Shown here one piece after another: positions 17,268-28,200 of a stretch of 64,000 nucleotides of DNA. Position numbers and translations under genes: made by a program. Under the pieces are notes generated by a model that worked only from the letters and a program-made list of their open reading frames with translations, was not told the DNA's origin and made no database searches. Positions within the stretch are counted from its first letter, which is position 1. Each line of letters begins with the position of its first letter. The DNA is from Bacteroides intestinalis (GTDB lineage Bacteria; Bacteroidota; Bacteroidia; Bacteroidales; Bacteroidaceae): contig NZ_CABJDN010000003.1 of NCBI RefSeq assembly GCF_902364365.1, positions 310,001-374,000 on the forward strand, in the 5' to 3' direction.

Positions 17268-18275
17268 ATGAAAAGAGTACTATTTATATTGTTTTGCTTC
17301 ACGACATTAGTTCAGGCACAAATTCCCACCAATAAGCGGGAAGTAATGCAGCAATTCCTGTCAGGTACATTGGACGAATCATATGTACCGGCAGCATTTT
17401 TCATGCATTTCGGAAAAGACGCACGCACCGGAGAAAAAGCTACAGATGCACATTTACGTTATTTTCTTTCTACAGGCATGGATTTCGTAAAAATCCAGTT
17501 CGAACAAGGATATGGACGTATTCGAATTGAGAAATCAGAAGATTGGGAACTAATTAAGCCACTTCCCTCAGACTTCTTTACTCCAACATTAGAAGTCGTA
17601 AAAAACATTTATGATATTGCCGGTGACAATGCGATGATATTACCCACTGTTTATTCTCCATTCCAGATGCTGATACAAAGCGTAGGAGCTAAAACTGTGA
17701 TAGCATATGCTAAAACAGAACCGAAACGAGTGAAAAAAGCACTCGAATATTTTACTGAAGCACTTATCGGCTACGTAAAAGCGTGTAAAAAAATAGGTGT
17801 AGATGGGTTTTACACACCTACACAAGGGGGAGAAATTAAATTTTATGAAGTTCCCGGATTCTTTGAAACCTTCGTTAAGCCATATGACATAAGAGTCATG
17901 CAGGAATGTAATACCCAAACCCAGCTTAATATACTCCATATCTGTGACTACGAAGGCAAGTATGACGATTTAACCCGTTTTGTGTCATATCCGGGCCAAA
18001 TAATTAATGCACCCTGTGAAGTAGCCGACCAGCCTTTCAGTCTACAAGCATGCGAACAATTATTTAAGCGCCCTGCAATGGGAGGATTATATCGTAAAGG
18101 CGCCATATTAGAAGGAAGTTCTGATGAAGTAGCAAAAGAAATATATGCACTAAAGAATTCCTTGAAAGGGAAACGATTTATTTTAGGGGCAGATTGCACT
18201 ATCTTGCCCCAAACACCAATGGATAACATCAGAACTGCTATTAAAACATCACATCATACTTGTAATATAGAATAA
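17268..18275 (+). CDS. Uroporphyrinogen-decarboxylase-fold protein with signal peptide
   Basis: 335 aa from ATG 17268. The sequence opens with a good SPI signal peptide (RVLFILFCFTTLVQAQ), unlike true HemE, which is cytoplasmic. The rest is a URO-D-type TIM barrel: AAFFMHFGKDARTGEKATDA, GMDFVKIQFEQGYG, the central GVDGFYTPTQGGEIKFYE and LNILHICDYEGKYDDL. Members of this family outside haem synthesis include methyltransferases and proteins in sugar-degradation loci. Here it is a monocistron between terminators (17056 and 18350) and directly precedes a PL6 lyase, so a role in the polysaccharide locus is suspected. The exact reaction is unknown. Confidence 0.75.
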   Translation: MKRVLFILFCFTTLVQAQIPTNKREVMQQFLSGTLDESYVPAAFFMHFGKDARTGEKATDAHLRYFLSTGMDFVKIQFEQGYGRIRIEKSEDWELIKPLPSDFFTPTLEVVKNIYDIAGDNAMILPTVYSPFQMLIQSVGAKTVIAYAKTEPKRVKKALEYFTEALIGYVKACKKIGVDGFYTPTQGGEIKFYEVPGFFETFVKPYDIRVMQECNTQTQLNILHICDYEGKYDDLTRFVSYPGQIINAPCEVADQPFSLQACEQLFKRPAMGGLYRKGAILEGSSDEVAKEIYALKNSLKGKRFILGADCTILPQTPMDNIRTAIKTSHHTCNIE

Positions 18276-18349
18276 ATCATAGGCTTTTTAAATTCATAGT
18301 TAGTTGGTAAATAGGTATTATTTCTCATTTTTAGGTAGATTGTTGATCG

Positions 18350-18380
18350 AAAAGCGGTTGTTGTGGAACACCCGCTTTTT
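18350..18380 (+). terminator. Terminator between URO-D-like and PL6 genes
   Basis: aaaagcgg (18350-18357) pairs with ccgctttt (18372-18379); an inner tgtt/aaca stem continues past one mismatch. A T-run follows directly. Confidence 0.75.
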
Positions 18381-18413
18381 ATTCTTTTGTATTATCTAAA
18401 TTATATAAATATC

Positions 18414-19817
18414 ATGAATAAGAAATCATTTGCATCCACTATTATTGCAGTAATACTCGTTTGTCCGGTTTTGGCGGTGACACACACCTTCACACCAACC
18501 GACATCGAAAGTTTAAAGGTCAAGATGTCTGACGGATCTTTACAACCTGGTGATACCCTGCTTTTACAAGATGGAACCTATTCCCATCTTGGTAAGGTTA
18601 GTTTTACAGGAAATGGAACAGCAGATTATCCAATTATACTGAAAGCAGCGAATACCGGAAAGGCTATCATATCCGGAACAACAGAAATACGTATAGCAGG
18701 CAGTTATCTACAATTAGAGGGACTCTACTTTCATAAAGCTTGGGCATCTGACTTTGAAATGATAGAATTTCAACTGGATAAAGAACACCCAGCCACTCAT
18801 TGCCGGATTACCCAATGTGCCATTGATGATTGCAATGACCCTGCCAAAGGAGAGAAACCAGGGGGAGGAACTGAAAACTGGATTGGACTGCATGGAAACA
18901 ATAATCGTATAGACCACTGTTATTTTGCCAATAAACGTGCCCGTGGATTGGTTATACAAATTACAGTAGAAGACGGTGGAGATCACAATCACCACCAGAT
19001 AGATCATAATGTATTTGGTTATCGGAAACCCTTCGGGGGTAATGGTGCGGAAATCATACGCGTGGGTAACTCCTGGTCATCACAACTGCCTTCCTACAGC
19101 ATCATTGAAGAGAATATATTCTATCATTGTGATGGAGAAAATGAGATTATTTCAATTAAATCCGGTTTCAACATCATACGCCGTAACTTATTTTACGAAT
19201 CGCGTGGCGGATTAGTGTGTCGTCACGGTCACAACAATATTATAGATTCCAACGTAATCATTGGTAATCATCTGCCTGCTACTTTGGGCATCCGCATTAT
19301 CAATCAAGGACATACAGTCAGCAATAATTACGTGGAAAGTGTAACAGGAAAAGGCTCCGGTGCCGCCTTCATACTACGCATGGGAGTATATGAACGCCCC
19401 AATACACCCGAAGATTATGAAGATGAAAAACTTAAATCGTATCATCGGGCAGCAGATATTGACATTGCTTTTAATACTTTTGTTGATTGTGCCGAACTGA
19501 ACTTTGGAGACGGACGAGGAGATAAAGAGCCACAGAATGTACGTTTTGCTCATAACCGAATTTATTCTCCGAATACTGTTCCCAATATCAAAATCAGTAA
19601 TTCTGCCATATTTCCCGGCATTACATTTATCAATAACTTCTGTCAGTTCAAAAATAATGAATCACCCGATGTAAAAGGATTCCAAATTACGACATTCAAT
19701 GCTGAGCAAATAAAAGCTCAACGGCGCCAAGCAGTTTCCCCCATAGATTGCGGAACCTCTTGGCACAACGTTGAACTAAGTGAAATGAAGACTCTTGCAG
19801 AATTAATGAATCAGTAA
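18414..19817 (+). CDS. Polysaccharide lyase family 6 (alginate/chondroitinase-B type)
   Basis: 467 aa from ATG 18414 (the ATG-less upstream extension begins inside the terminator). Signal peptide of about 22 residues, then a single right-handed beta-helix: GDTLLLQDGTYSHLGKVSF, YLQLEGLYFHKAW, NWIGLHGNNNRIDHCYF. The catalytic region IISIKSGFNIIRRN and GGLVCRHGHNN places the base Lys at residue 249 and Arg/His at 270/271, the positions I recall for the mannuronate-specific PL6 of B. cellulosilyticus. PL6 enzymes cleave alginate or dermatan sulfate by beta-elimination. One-domain architecture suggests an exo- or oligosaccharide-acting periplasmic enzyme. Stop is 4 bases from the convergent hydrolase gene. 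Confidence 0.9.
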   Translation: MNKKSFASTIIAVILVCPVLAVTHTFTPTDIESLKVKMSDGSLQPGDTLLLQDGTYSHLGKVSFTGNGTADYPIILKAANTGKAIISGTTEIRIAGSYLQLEGLYFHKAWASDFEMIEFQLDKEHPATHCRITQCAIDDCNDPAKGEKPGGGTENWIGLHGNNNRIDHCYFANKRARGLVIQITVEDGGDHNHHQIDHNVFGYRKPFGGNGAEIIRVGNSWSSQLPSYSIIEENIFYHCDGENEIISIKSGFNIIRRNLFYESRGGLVCRHGHNNIIDSNVIIGNHLPATLGIRIINQGHTVSNNYVESVTGKGSGAAFILRMGVYERPNTPEDYEDEKLKSYHRAADIDIAFNTFVDCAELNFGDGRGDKEPQNVRFAHNRIYSPNTVPNIKISNSAIFPGITFINNFCQFKNNESPDVKGFQITTFNAEQIKAQRRQAVSPIDCGTSWHNVELSEMKTLAELMNQ

Positions 19818-19821
19818 TCCA

Positions 19822-21033
19822 TCACCAATGTAATCTACCTGATGTCTGGTATCCCCGGACATCAGTTACATTTACATACCAAGTAGTAACACCGACTGGC
19901 AAAAGAATCTTCCATTTATTTTTCTCTACACTACCTTCTATTGTCTGCCAGTGATACTTTTCCCGCTCTTGCCCTGTATCTGTAGTGTAATGCAAAGTGA
20001 CCTTCTCCACCGGAATAGAAGAAGTAAGCTCACCTGATACTATACCTTCTTCCACTTTCTCATCTATTATTTCGGTTAAAGGCTCCATATCACGAAGATA
20101 TTGACCTATAAATGCAGCTATTTCTTCACTTTGCCAACCATATTTGTGGCTATGACGCAAACCTTGTTTTATCAATAATCCGGACTGAGAAGCCAATGCT
20201 GCACTCTGTGCCATGGAGGGCAAATAAAAATGCACATCATTGGTTCCATTTACAAACAGTATCGGTCTTTCCATCCGAGGTAAATAGTTGGATGGATCAT
20301 ACTGTTTCAGCCATATTTCTCTTTGTTCATCAGGCAAACCATCCAGTTGTTGTTTCATTCGCCCACTTTCAGAAAGAACCCCACAACCGTAGACAGGAAC
20401 GGCTACCCGAAACCGAGAATCTAATGAAGCTGCAATGCAAGTCAATACCCCACCCCAACTTATACCAGTAATGGCAGTACGCTCCACATCGACTTCCGGG
20501 AAGCTCAGAAGTAGAGAATGCGCATTGAAAATATCGCTGACAGCCTGATATACCCACTGCTCTTTTTGAGGTAAAGTGACATCAAAATAAGGTGTCTCCT
20601 TTCCATCCTCATCAAAACCTCCATCAATGTGTTTTTTATCCGGACCATTACCACGCGTGTCTAAAGCAAGGGCTGCATACCCCCGCTTTGCCCACATTAC
20701 AACCCATTCCCGGAAAGCTGTCCCACCACCGCCATGTACCAATATAATCCCCGGTAACTTTTTCTCCTGAGAGCTGTTGCCTTGTAGCATAGCAGGGGTA
20801 GCATAATAGGCAAAAACAGATTTGGCCTGTCCTTTATAAGAAACAGATTCGAATATAAGAGAACGTATAGAATCCTCTTTTACTACCCGACAAGCAGGAG
20901 TACTGAAAAAGTCCTCTCCGTCCCATATCGTATTTCTCACTTGCACTTGTGCTGATACATTTAATCCACTCAAATACAGGCAGAGACCAATGACAATAAT
21001 TCTAAAACTGTAATTTATACTCATACACATCAT
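19822..21033 (-). CDS. Secreted alpha/beta hydrolase (acetyl-xylan-esterase/DLH-like)
   Basis: 403 aa with a signal peptide (cleavage near NVSAQ). Alpha/beta hydrolase core: oxyanion LVHGGGGTAFREW, RGYAALALDTRGNG, nucleophile elbow ITGISWGGVLTC, Asp in LFVNGTNDVHFYLP and His in GLRHSHKYGW. About 100 C-terminal residues form an extra beta domain (VEKVTLHYTTDTGQ..YHWQTIEG) like the cap of family 7 esterases or PhoPQ-related hydrolases. Its start codon overlaps the stop of the GH2 gene (ATGA, 21030-21033), so it is translationally coupled to that enzyme and probably removes ester groups from the same oligosaccharide. Confidence 0.83.
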   Translation of the reverse strand: MMCMSINYSFRIIVIGLCLYLSGLNVSAQVQVRNTIWDGEDFFSTPACRVVKEDSIRSLIFESVSYKGQAKSVFAYYATPAMLQGNSSQEKKLPGIILVHGGGGTAFREWVVMWAKRGYAALALDTRGNGPDKKHIDGGFDEDGKETPYFDVTLPQKEQWVYQAVSDIFNAHSLLLSFPEVDVERTAITGISWGGVLTCIAASLDSRFRVAVPVYGCGVLSESGRMKQQLDGLPDEQREIWLKQYDPSNYLPRMERPILFVNGTNDVHFYLPSMAQSAALASQSGLLIKQGLRHSHKYGWQSEEIAAFIGQYLRDMEPLTEIIDEKVEEGIVSGELTSSIPVEKVTLHYTTDTGQEREKYHWQTIEGSVEKNKWKILLPVGVTTWYVNVTDVRGYQTSGRLHW

Positions 21034-23651
21034 TCTACCTTTAATGCAATCTTTTGTTTCGGAAGCCCCTTAGATTCGACTGTAAGTACTACTTTTCCCT
21101 GCTTCATATACTGGCTACGCAAAATGACTAATGCCAAACCGTTATAAGCATCTCTTTCTGATAATTGGAATGGTAATAAACTTGTTGCATCTCCATTATC
21201 TGTAGCTATAATCTCAGCAGGCCCTGTTACAGAAAACTTCAAATGATTCTTAGAACGAGGCACAACACGACCTTGAGAGTCCACAACAGCTACACGGATA
21301 AATGATAAATCAGTACCATCACTTTTAAGCTCTGTTTTCTCTGCCGTTACTTGTAAAGCGGCTGGTTTTCCAGTGGTCTCTACAAGCTCTTCCGCCCACT
21401 TCTGACCGTTCTTATAAGCTATGGCTTTCAAACTTCCCGGTTCATAACGTACATCATCCCAGGTCAAACGGTCATACGAATGAGCTTTCTCTCTACGCCC
21501 CAGTGACTTACCATTCAAAAACAGCTCAACAGCATCTCCCGAAGTATAAATATGAACGGGAGTTATTTCACCAATCCGCTCTTCCCAGTTCCAATGAGGC
21601 AATATATGCACAGTGGGCACATCAGGACGCCAATAGCTCTTATAATTGTAATAACGATCCTTCGGAAAACCACATAAATCGACAATACCAAAATAAGAAC
21701 TGCGAGAAGGTGTTTTTATTTTGCCTAACTCTTCCAATTCCTTTCTAGCCTTTTCTAATTCATTCGGATCACTGAAGTTCAACAAATTGGTTAAGTCTTT
21801 ATTATAAGGAGTAGGTTCGCCCAAGTAATCGAATCCAGTCCACACAAACTCACCACTCATAAACGGATATTCTTCATTCATTTTAAATTGAACCTCAGGA
21901 GCACATCCCCATCCTATAGTTGTCATATCATATGATGAAAGCTGGAAGCCGGAACGGCTATCGTTAACGTCAGTAGTTACAGGGAAGAAATATTCCCCAC
22001 GAGAACTCGTTGCAGAGGAAGTTTCACTGGCATGATAACGGCGAGTAGGATTCTGCTCTTTAAAAACCGGATAAGTTTTATGGAAATAGTTCAGACCAAA
22101 TATATCTACCTGATTCACAATATCCCGGAAAACAGCATCCCGCTTATTACACCCTAAAGAAGTAGGCCGTGTAGGATCTTCATCATGACAGTAAGCTGTC
22201 AGGTTACGAGCTATTATAATTCCCTGATCAGTTGTTTGATCAGGCATTTCATTACCTATACTCCACATAATAACAGAAGGATGATTACGATAATGACGTA
22301 CCAACGAGCGCATATCTGCTTCACTCCAATCATCAAAAAGAAGATTATAATCATTCTTGCGTTTCCCTTTTTGCCAGGTATCAGCTAATTCAAGCTGCAT
22401 CATCAGTCCCATACGGTCACAGAGAGCAACCAACTCCGGTGCCGGTGGGTTATGTGAAGTACGAATGGCATTTGCACCCATCTCTTTCATGATACGCAAC
22501 TGCCTTTCGGCAGCCACTTCATTAAAAGCAGCGCCCAAAGCACCCAAATCATGATGCATACACACACCTTTAATAGCTACCTTTTGTCCATTCAACATGA
22601 AACCTTGGTCATGGGTAAATTCAATTGTACGAATTCCAAAAGGAGTTTCATAACTATCCATTTCTTTTTCATCCATGAACACGCGGCTGACCGCTACATA
22701 GCAATTTGGAGTATCAATATCCCACAACTTCGGCTTATCTACTTTAAATTGAAAGCGGGCACTCGACCAGCTATCTTTTTTAATCGCAATATCCTTAGTC
22801 ATACTTTGAGTTACTTCTTCCCCCACAGGACGTCCATCTTTCCCTTGCAAATATACACTTGTCTGCAACTTAACCTGAACATCTTTTCTTGCATGATTCT
22901 CAATATTCACTCCCATTTCCATAACAGCACTTTCTGAATCAACCTGTCGGTTTCGCACAAAAGTTCCCCATTGTTCCACATGAACAGGAGACGTTTTCAC
23001 TAACCATACATTCCGATAAATACCACTACCCGGATACCAACGTGAAGTATCGTCCGGATTATCCAATCGAATAGCCAATACATTTTTTTGTCCTGCCTTT
23101 ATATAAGGTGTTAAGTCAAGGCGAAAAGAAGCATAGCCATAAGGCCACCCACCCACATATTGCCCGTTACACCACACGGAAGCGTATGACATCGCCCCAT
23201 CAATATCGAGATAGATTTGTTTCCCGACATCATCCTGCGATAACTCCAGTGTTTTACGATACCAGCGTATCCCCCAATAAGGTAATTTTCCAGTCGAACC
23301 GTTATAGTCAATATTGAAAGGGCCTTCAATGGCCCAATCATGAGGTAAATTCAGATGTCTCCATCCACTATCATCAAAATCAGATTTTACATAGGCTATA
23401 TTTTCTCCCGGATTGCCTTCCGGCCTCTGATACCTCTTCCCAAATATAATAAAGTCGTTGGCACAAGGTAATAAATAAGGCTTCAGTTGAGAGTAATGTA
23501 ATGCAGTACCTGCCCCATCCGGATCATCTATCTGATAACGCCAATCACGATTAATGTTTATGCGCTCACGCACTGTTGAGGTATTTGCACAAACAATATC
23601 CCGTCCCATAATGAGTACAAAACTCAATAAAATAAAAAATCTGTTTTTCAT
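21030..23651 (-). CDS. GH2 beta-galactosidase-like enzyme with DUF4982 and Ig domain
   Basis: 873 aa with a signal peptide (cleavage near IVCAN). Order: sugar-binding jelly-roll (about 30-210; WRHLNLPHDWAIEGPF), Ig-like domain, TIM barrel (about 330-620), DUF4982 (about 690-760) and a final invasin-like Ig domain. The acid/base Glu is in VIMWSIGNEMPDQ and the nucleophile Glu in FMSGEFVWTGFDYLGEP. Family GH2 enzymes of this layout are exo-acting beta-galactosidases or related beta-glycosidases. Promoter: TACTTTTG on the minus strand at 23678-23685. Operon with the esterase downstream. Specificity cannot be set from sequence. Confidence 0.9.
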   Translation of the reverse strand: MKNRFFILLSFVLIMGRDIVCANTSTVRERININRDWRYQIDDPDGAGTALHYSQLKPYLLPCANDFIIFGKRYQRPEGNPGENIAYVKSDFDDSGWRHLNLPHDWAIEGPFNIDYNGSTGKLPYWGIRWYRKTLELSQDDVGKQIYLDIDGAMSYASVWCNGQYVGGWPYGYASFRLDLTPYIKAGQKNVLAIRLDNPDDTSRWYPGSGIYRNVWLVKTSPVHVEQWGTFVRNRQVDSESAVMEMGVNIENHARKDVQVKLQTSVYLQGKDGRPVGEEVTQSMTKDIAIKKDSWSSARFQFKVDKPKLWDIDTPNCYVAVSRVFMDEKEMDSYETPFGIRTIEFTHDQGFMLNGQKVAIKGVCMHHDLGALGAAFNEVAAERQLRIMKEMGANAIRTSHNPPAPELVALCDRMGLMMQLELADTWQKGKRKNDYNLLFDDWSEADMRSLVRHYRNHPSVIMWSIGNEMPDQTTDQGIIIARNLTAYCHDEDPTRPTSLGCNKRDAVFRDIVNQVDIFGLNYFHKTYPVFKEQNPTRRYHASETSSATSSRGEYFFPVTTDVNDSRSGFQLSSYDMTTIGWGCAPEVQFKMNEEYPFMSGEFVWTGFDYLGEPTPYNKDLTNLLNFSDPNELEKARKELEELGKIKTPSRSSYFGIVDLCGFPKDRYYNYKSYWRPDVPTVHILPHWNWEERIGEITPVHIYTSGDAVELFLNGKSLGRREKAHSYDRLTWDDVRYEPGSLKAIAYKNGQKWAEELVETTGKPAALQVTAEKTELKSDGTDLSFIRVAVVDSQGRVVPRSKNHLKFSVTGPAEIIATDNGDATSLLPFQLSERDAYNGLALVILRSQYMKQGKVVLTVESKGLPKQKIALKVE

Positions 23652-23677
23652 ACTATTCTGTTAAATTGTTAGCACTA

Positions 23678-23685
23678 CAAAAGTA
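23678..23685 (-). promoter_or_regulatory. -7 element for GH2/esterase operon
   Basis: Reads TACTTTTG (TAnnTTTG) on the minus strand, 27 bases ahead of the GH2 start codon. Confidence 0.6.
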
Positions 23686-23846
23686 AGGAATAGAAAAATA
23701 GACGATTATCAATATTATCTATGTTTCTATTAATACCATCTCAAATGTCTTTTAATGTGCCCTTTATTTATCAACTTTGTATGCAAATTGCATGTTACTA
23801 AATACAATATCAATTCATAGTTAATAATCAACAAATTTAAAAAGCC

Positions 23847-25079
23847 ATGTACAAATATTCTAAAGATGGAGTTTCCGTACTCACAGTATTAGATAAAAGG
23901 AAACAAAAAATGAATGGATTATTCCCCATAAAAGTACAAGTTATCCACAACAGGAAACAGAAATATTACTCCACCGGACAAGAAGTTTCCATCAGTGACT
24001 GGGAAGTATTACCACACACCAAAAGTCGCCACTTATCCGAAATACGGCGCAACATCGAAAACAGTTTTTCTTTAATCAGGCAACAAGTCGAATTTCTATC
24101 TTTTCAAGGCGAATTTCATTTTGACATTCTAAATGCGCGCTTAGGCAGATATTCTAATTTTTCAGTCAATGCTTTATTCCATAAAAAGTTGAAGGAGTTG
24201 AAAGAAAATGGACAGGCCAATACTTATCTCTCTTATAAAGGTTCATTAAACAAAATAGAACAGTTTGCAGGGAAACACATTTCTTTTCATGAAATAACCA
24301 TCAATTGGCTAAACCGTTTTGAACATCACTTATCCGCATCAGGAATTAGCTACTCCAGTATGGGGTTCTACTTCAGAAACTTAAAATGTATTCTCAATTT
24401 AGCACGTAAAGACGGTATCATTAAGGAAAGTCAGTATCCTTTTGGAAAAGGGAAGTATGAAGTACCTACCGGATGTGGACGCAAATTGGCATTAAGCCTG
24501 AAAGAAATCAAGAAAATTATTACTTTTAATGATGGCACCCAGAAAACTGAAATTTATCGTGATCTGTGGTTCTTTTCTTATTTATGTAATGGTATCAATT
24601 TTCGTGATTTATTATATCTGCAATACTCCAATATTATCAATGGTGAGATCTGCTTTATACGTGCAAAAACAGCCCGAAACACCAAACATAGTAAGATTAT
24701 CCATGCAGTCATCACGCCCGAGATGCAAAAGATAATAGAGAAATGGGGCAATCCACCCACGTCACCGGAAACTTATATCTTTCCTTTTGCTACCGGAAAA
24801 GAGAATCCTTTTGAAAGAGTAAAACTGGTAAGGGAGGTTGTCACCGAATGCAATCATATACTTTACAAAATTTCCCATAAGACAGGTATTCCACGTGTCA
24901 CGACCTATTCAGCGCGTCATTCATTTGCAACAGTATTAAAGCGCAGTGGTGTCAACATTTCCTATATATCCGAAAGCCTTGGACATTCCAATTTAGCCAT
25001 TACCGAAAACTATCTCGCAAGTTTTGAAGCTGAAGAAAGGAAAAAGAACTCAATACTCTTAACAAGGTTCGATCTATAA
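23847..25079 (+). CDS. Tyrosine-type site-specific recombinase
   Basis: 410 aa. Domains: arm-type DNA-binding domain (about 1-85; NGLFPIKVQVIHNRKQKYY), SAM-like core-binding domain (about 100-200; NTYLSYKGSLNKIEQFAGKH), catalytic domain (about 215-400). Visible catalytic residues are Lys in FIRAKTARNTK, Arg357 and His358 in TYSARHSFATVL, His380 in LGHSN and the nucleophile Tyr389 in ENYLAS. The first Arg of the family is replaced by Asn251 (CNGINFRDLL), a change also seen in other Bacteroidetes recombinases such as the CTnDOT integrase. No excisionase, mobilization or conjugation genes are nearby, so it may be a DNA invertase or a relic; it lies directly upstream of SusC1. Confidence 0.88.
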   Translation: MYKYSKDGVSVLTVLDKRKQKMNGLFPIKVQVIHNRKQKYYSTGQEVSISDWEVLPHTKSRHLSEIRRNIENSFSLIRQQVEFLSFQGEFHFDILNARLGRYSNFSVNALFHKKLKELKENGQANTYLSYKGSLNKIEQFAGKHISFHEITINWLNRFEHHLSASGISYSSMGFYFRNLKCILNLARKDGIIKESQYPFGKGKYEVPTGCGRKLALSLKEIKKIITFNDGTQKTEIYRDLWFFSYLCNGINFRDLLYLQYSNIINGEICFIRAKTARNTKHSKIIHAVITPEMQKIIEKWGNPPTSPETYIFPFATGKENPFERVKLVREVVTECNHILYKISHKTGIPRVTTYSARHSFATVLKRSGVNISYISESLGHSNLAITENYLASFEAEERKKNSILLTRFDL

Positions 25080-25296
25080 AACAAATATATATATGTAAAT
25101 AGCATGTTCCGTAGTGACGGATAAAAGCCATTTCCATTCCTTTCTTTTCACAAAATCAAATAGATAACTGCTTTTCGTAGACAGAGTTGAAAATGATGTA
25201 TTGATATTATGTAAAAACAATCTATTATGAACAACTCAAAAAGAATCTTAGGTGAAATCCCTTGTTAATTTAAGTCTAATTTTAAAAAGTAGTTTA
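25080..25296. other. Gap between recombinase and SusC1
   Basis: 217 bases, AT-rich. It holds a weak hairpin just after the recombinase (tccgt/acgga, 25110-25125) and the 35-bp leader segment 25262-25296 shared with SusC2. I see no TAnnTTTG element on the plus strand, so the SusC1 promoter is not identified. Confidence 0.5.
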
Positions 25297-28200
25297 ATGA
25301 AAAAGAAAGAACACAAGTCCAAATCGCTATTCTGGCGATTATCATTAGTTCTATCAGCATTGATTTTGAGTACTAATATGATGGCTCAATCTATAACCCA
25401 GACTGGTGTTATTGTTGATCAGAATAATGAACCGATGATTGGTGTAACAGTACAAGTAAAAGGTGCAACGACTGGTGGCATCACGGATTTGGATGGTAAC
25501 TTCTCCATCAAATGTAATAAAGGTGCCACATTAGTCTTCTCTTTTATGGGATACAAGACAGTGGAACATAAAGCGAGTGGTCAGAGAATGAGAATAGAAA
25601 TGGCTGAAGATGCTCAAGCTTTAGATGAAGTTGTTATTGTTGGCTTTGGTTCAATGAACAAAAAGCATATTACAGGCTCAATGACTTCAGTAGATTCCAA
25701 AATTCTGGAAGAGAAAAACTCCGTGAATGTCTTCGATGCATTACAAGGTGCAGCTCCTGGTATGCAAATCGTTTCAAATTCTGGAGCCCCCGGATCTTCG
25801 TCATTTGTATCTATTCGTGGTGCTTCCACTTTTAGTGACGAAGGCGTATCTCCATTGTATGTTGTAGACGGAGTCGTTGTAGATAACATCGACGATATCT
25901 CTGCGAATGATATCAAACAGATTGATGTTATGAAAGATGCAGCTTCTTCCGCAATCTATGGTGCCCGTTCTGCCAATGGTGTAATATTGATTACAACTAA
26001 ATCCGGTGAATCCGGTAAGCCACGTGTTGATGTACGCTATCAACATTCCTTTTATACAGTTGCACGTAAACTTCCTCAGGTTAATGCTTTTGAAAGTCGT
26101 TTGAGTATGGCTGCCACAGACTTAGATAATCCATCTAAGACTTTGGAAAAATTCTCTGCACGTACCGACTCCGTTGGTATGCAATACAGTACAAACTATT
26201 ATTATCAAGATCTGTTATTCCGCACAGGTGGGCGTGATGATGCCAGTGTACAGATTAGTGGTGGTTCTAAAGGTTTTAAGTACCGTGCATCTTTAAATTA
26301 TATTGGTGAAAAAGGTGTTATATTGGAATCTGGAAACGATAAATATACAGCTAACATTAATGTTGATTATGAACCATGGAAAAATATCAAATTTACAACT
26401 CGTGTTCGTTTAAGCTATAATAAGGTTAACAATATAAAAGAATCAGTCTTGCAGGATGCTATGCGTCGTGACCCTGATATGATTATTTGGTATCCGGACG
26501 GTGAATTAATTCCTTATTATTCTTCCGGCGGGCGTCGTAATCCTATTGCAGAGTTAAAGCAAAAGTTAGATGAGCGTTCAACTTATAGAGGAAACTTCTA
26601 TCAAGGTGTAACCTGGACATTTACTCCTTGGTTAAGATTAGATGCTGATATCTCAGCAGATTATACATCTTATAGAAACTTGACATTCTCATCCAAGTAT
26701 CTGGAAGGAAGTGATAACGGAAAAAATACGGGTGCAGATAGAAGTCAGCAGACATGGAAATATGCAGGTGAAGCGTATTTGAACTTTAATAAAACAATTG
26801 CTAAAGACCATTCTTTAAATGCAATGGTTGGTAGTAGCTTTGAAGTAAGTAATCAATTAGAATACAATATAGCTGGCTCTTTCTTCTTATCTGAAGATAT
26901 TCATTACATGAATCTTGCCACAGTAAAGGATGTGAAAAATATCTATACAAGTGGTTGGGATGAGGCTATGGTTGGTGTTTTCGGACGTGTTGTATATAGT
27001 TGGAAAAGTCGCTACACCATAACTGGTAATCTTCGTTTTGACGGTTCTTCACGTTTCGGTAAGAATAATCGTTGGGGATCTTTCCCATCAGTTTCTGCTG
27101 CATGGCGTATTTCGGATGAACCATTTATGCGTTGGTCAAATAATGTTCTTACAGATGCAAAAGTTCGTGCCAGTTATGGTATTACCGGTAATGATAAGAT
27201 TGGTCGTTATGAATCTCAGACTGTTTATACCGCAGGTTCTCAATATTATAATTCAGTAGGAGGTATAGTCCCTGCATCTAAGTATGGTAATCCGGATTTG
27301 AAATGGGAACAAACCAAGCAGACAAATATCGGTTTGGATTTGAGCTTCTTAAATGGACGTATCATGTTTGTAGCTGATTATTATATAAAGAAAACAAGTG
27401 ATCTGCTTTCTGATTATAATCTTCCAAGTACTACCGGTTATGATAAGATGCGTGTAAACTTGGCAAGTATTGAGAATAAAGGTGTTGAATTATCTCTCAC
27501 CACCACTCCGGTCAGAACACGGGATTTTAGTTGGAGTACAACAGTTAACTGGTGGAAAAATGATAATAAAATCCTGGATTTAGCTCGTGAAGATTATATC
27601 AACAGTGCCTGGTTGATTGCAGCAGGAAAACCTGCAGGTTTATTCTATGGTTACAAGAATTTGGGCGTATATGAGTATGATGCGAGCAATGCATGGACTC
27701 AAGACTATAAGACTCGTTTAACTCCTGTCTTTAAACGTGATGGTGATGGTAATGTCATTATCGGTTTGAATGGTCAACCGACATTAGAGAAATATTTAAA
27801 TTCTGATGGCAGTGAATATACTGGTAAAGTCGCTCAAATGACGGTGAATGGTGTGATAGCTGGCGGTGGTGATGTCATATGGTATAATAAGCCTAACGAA
27901 AATGGTGAATTGGATAATGTAATTAACTCTAATGACCAGACAGAATTAGGTAAAGCTACCCCGGATTGGTTTGGTTCTTGGGGAAATACTCTTACTTACA
28001 AAGATTTCTCTCTTTCATTTAATTTCTATGTTAGTTGGGGCGGTCAAGTTTGGAATGACTTGAAACGTTACTATTGCTCATGGGGAGGTAATACTCATAA
28101 ACAGACTCCTGAATATATTATGCAAGGATGGAAATATCCAGGTGAGATTACGGGTTGGTATGCACTGAATTCCAGACAACGTAAAACCAATAATCATTCT

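Noticed and set aside
25110..25125. Hairpin after the recombinase as a terminator
   Set aside because: Only a 5-bp stem with no T-run; too weak to call.
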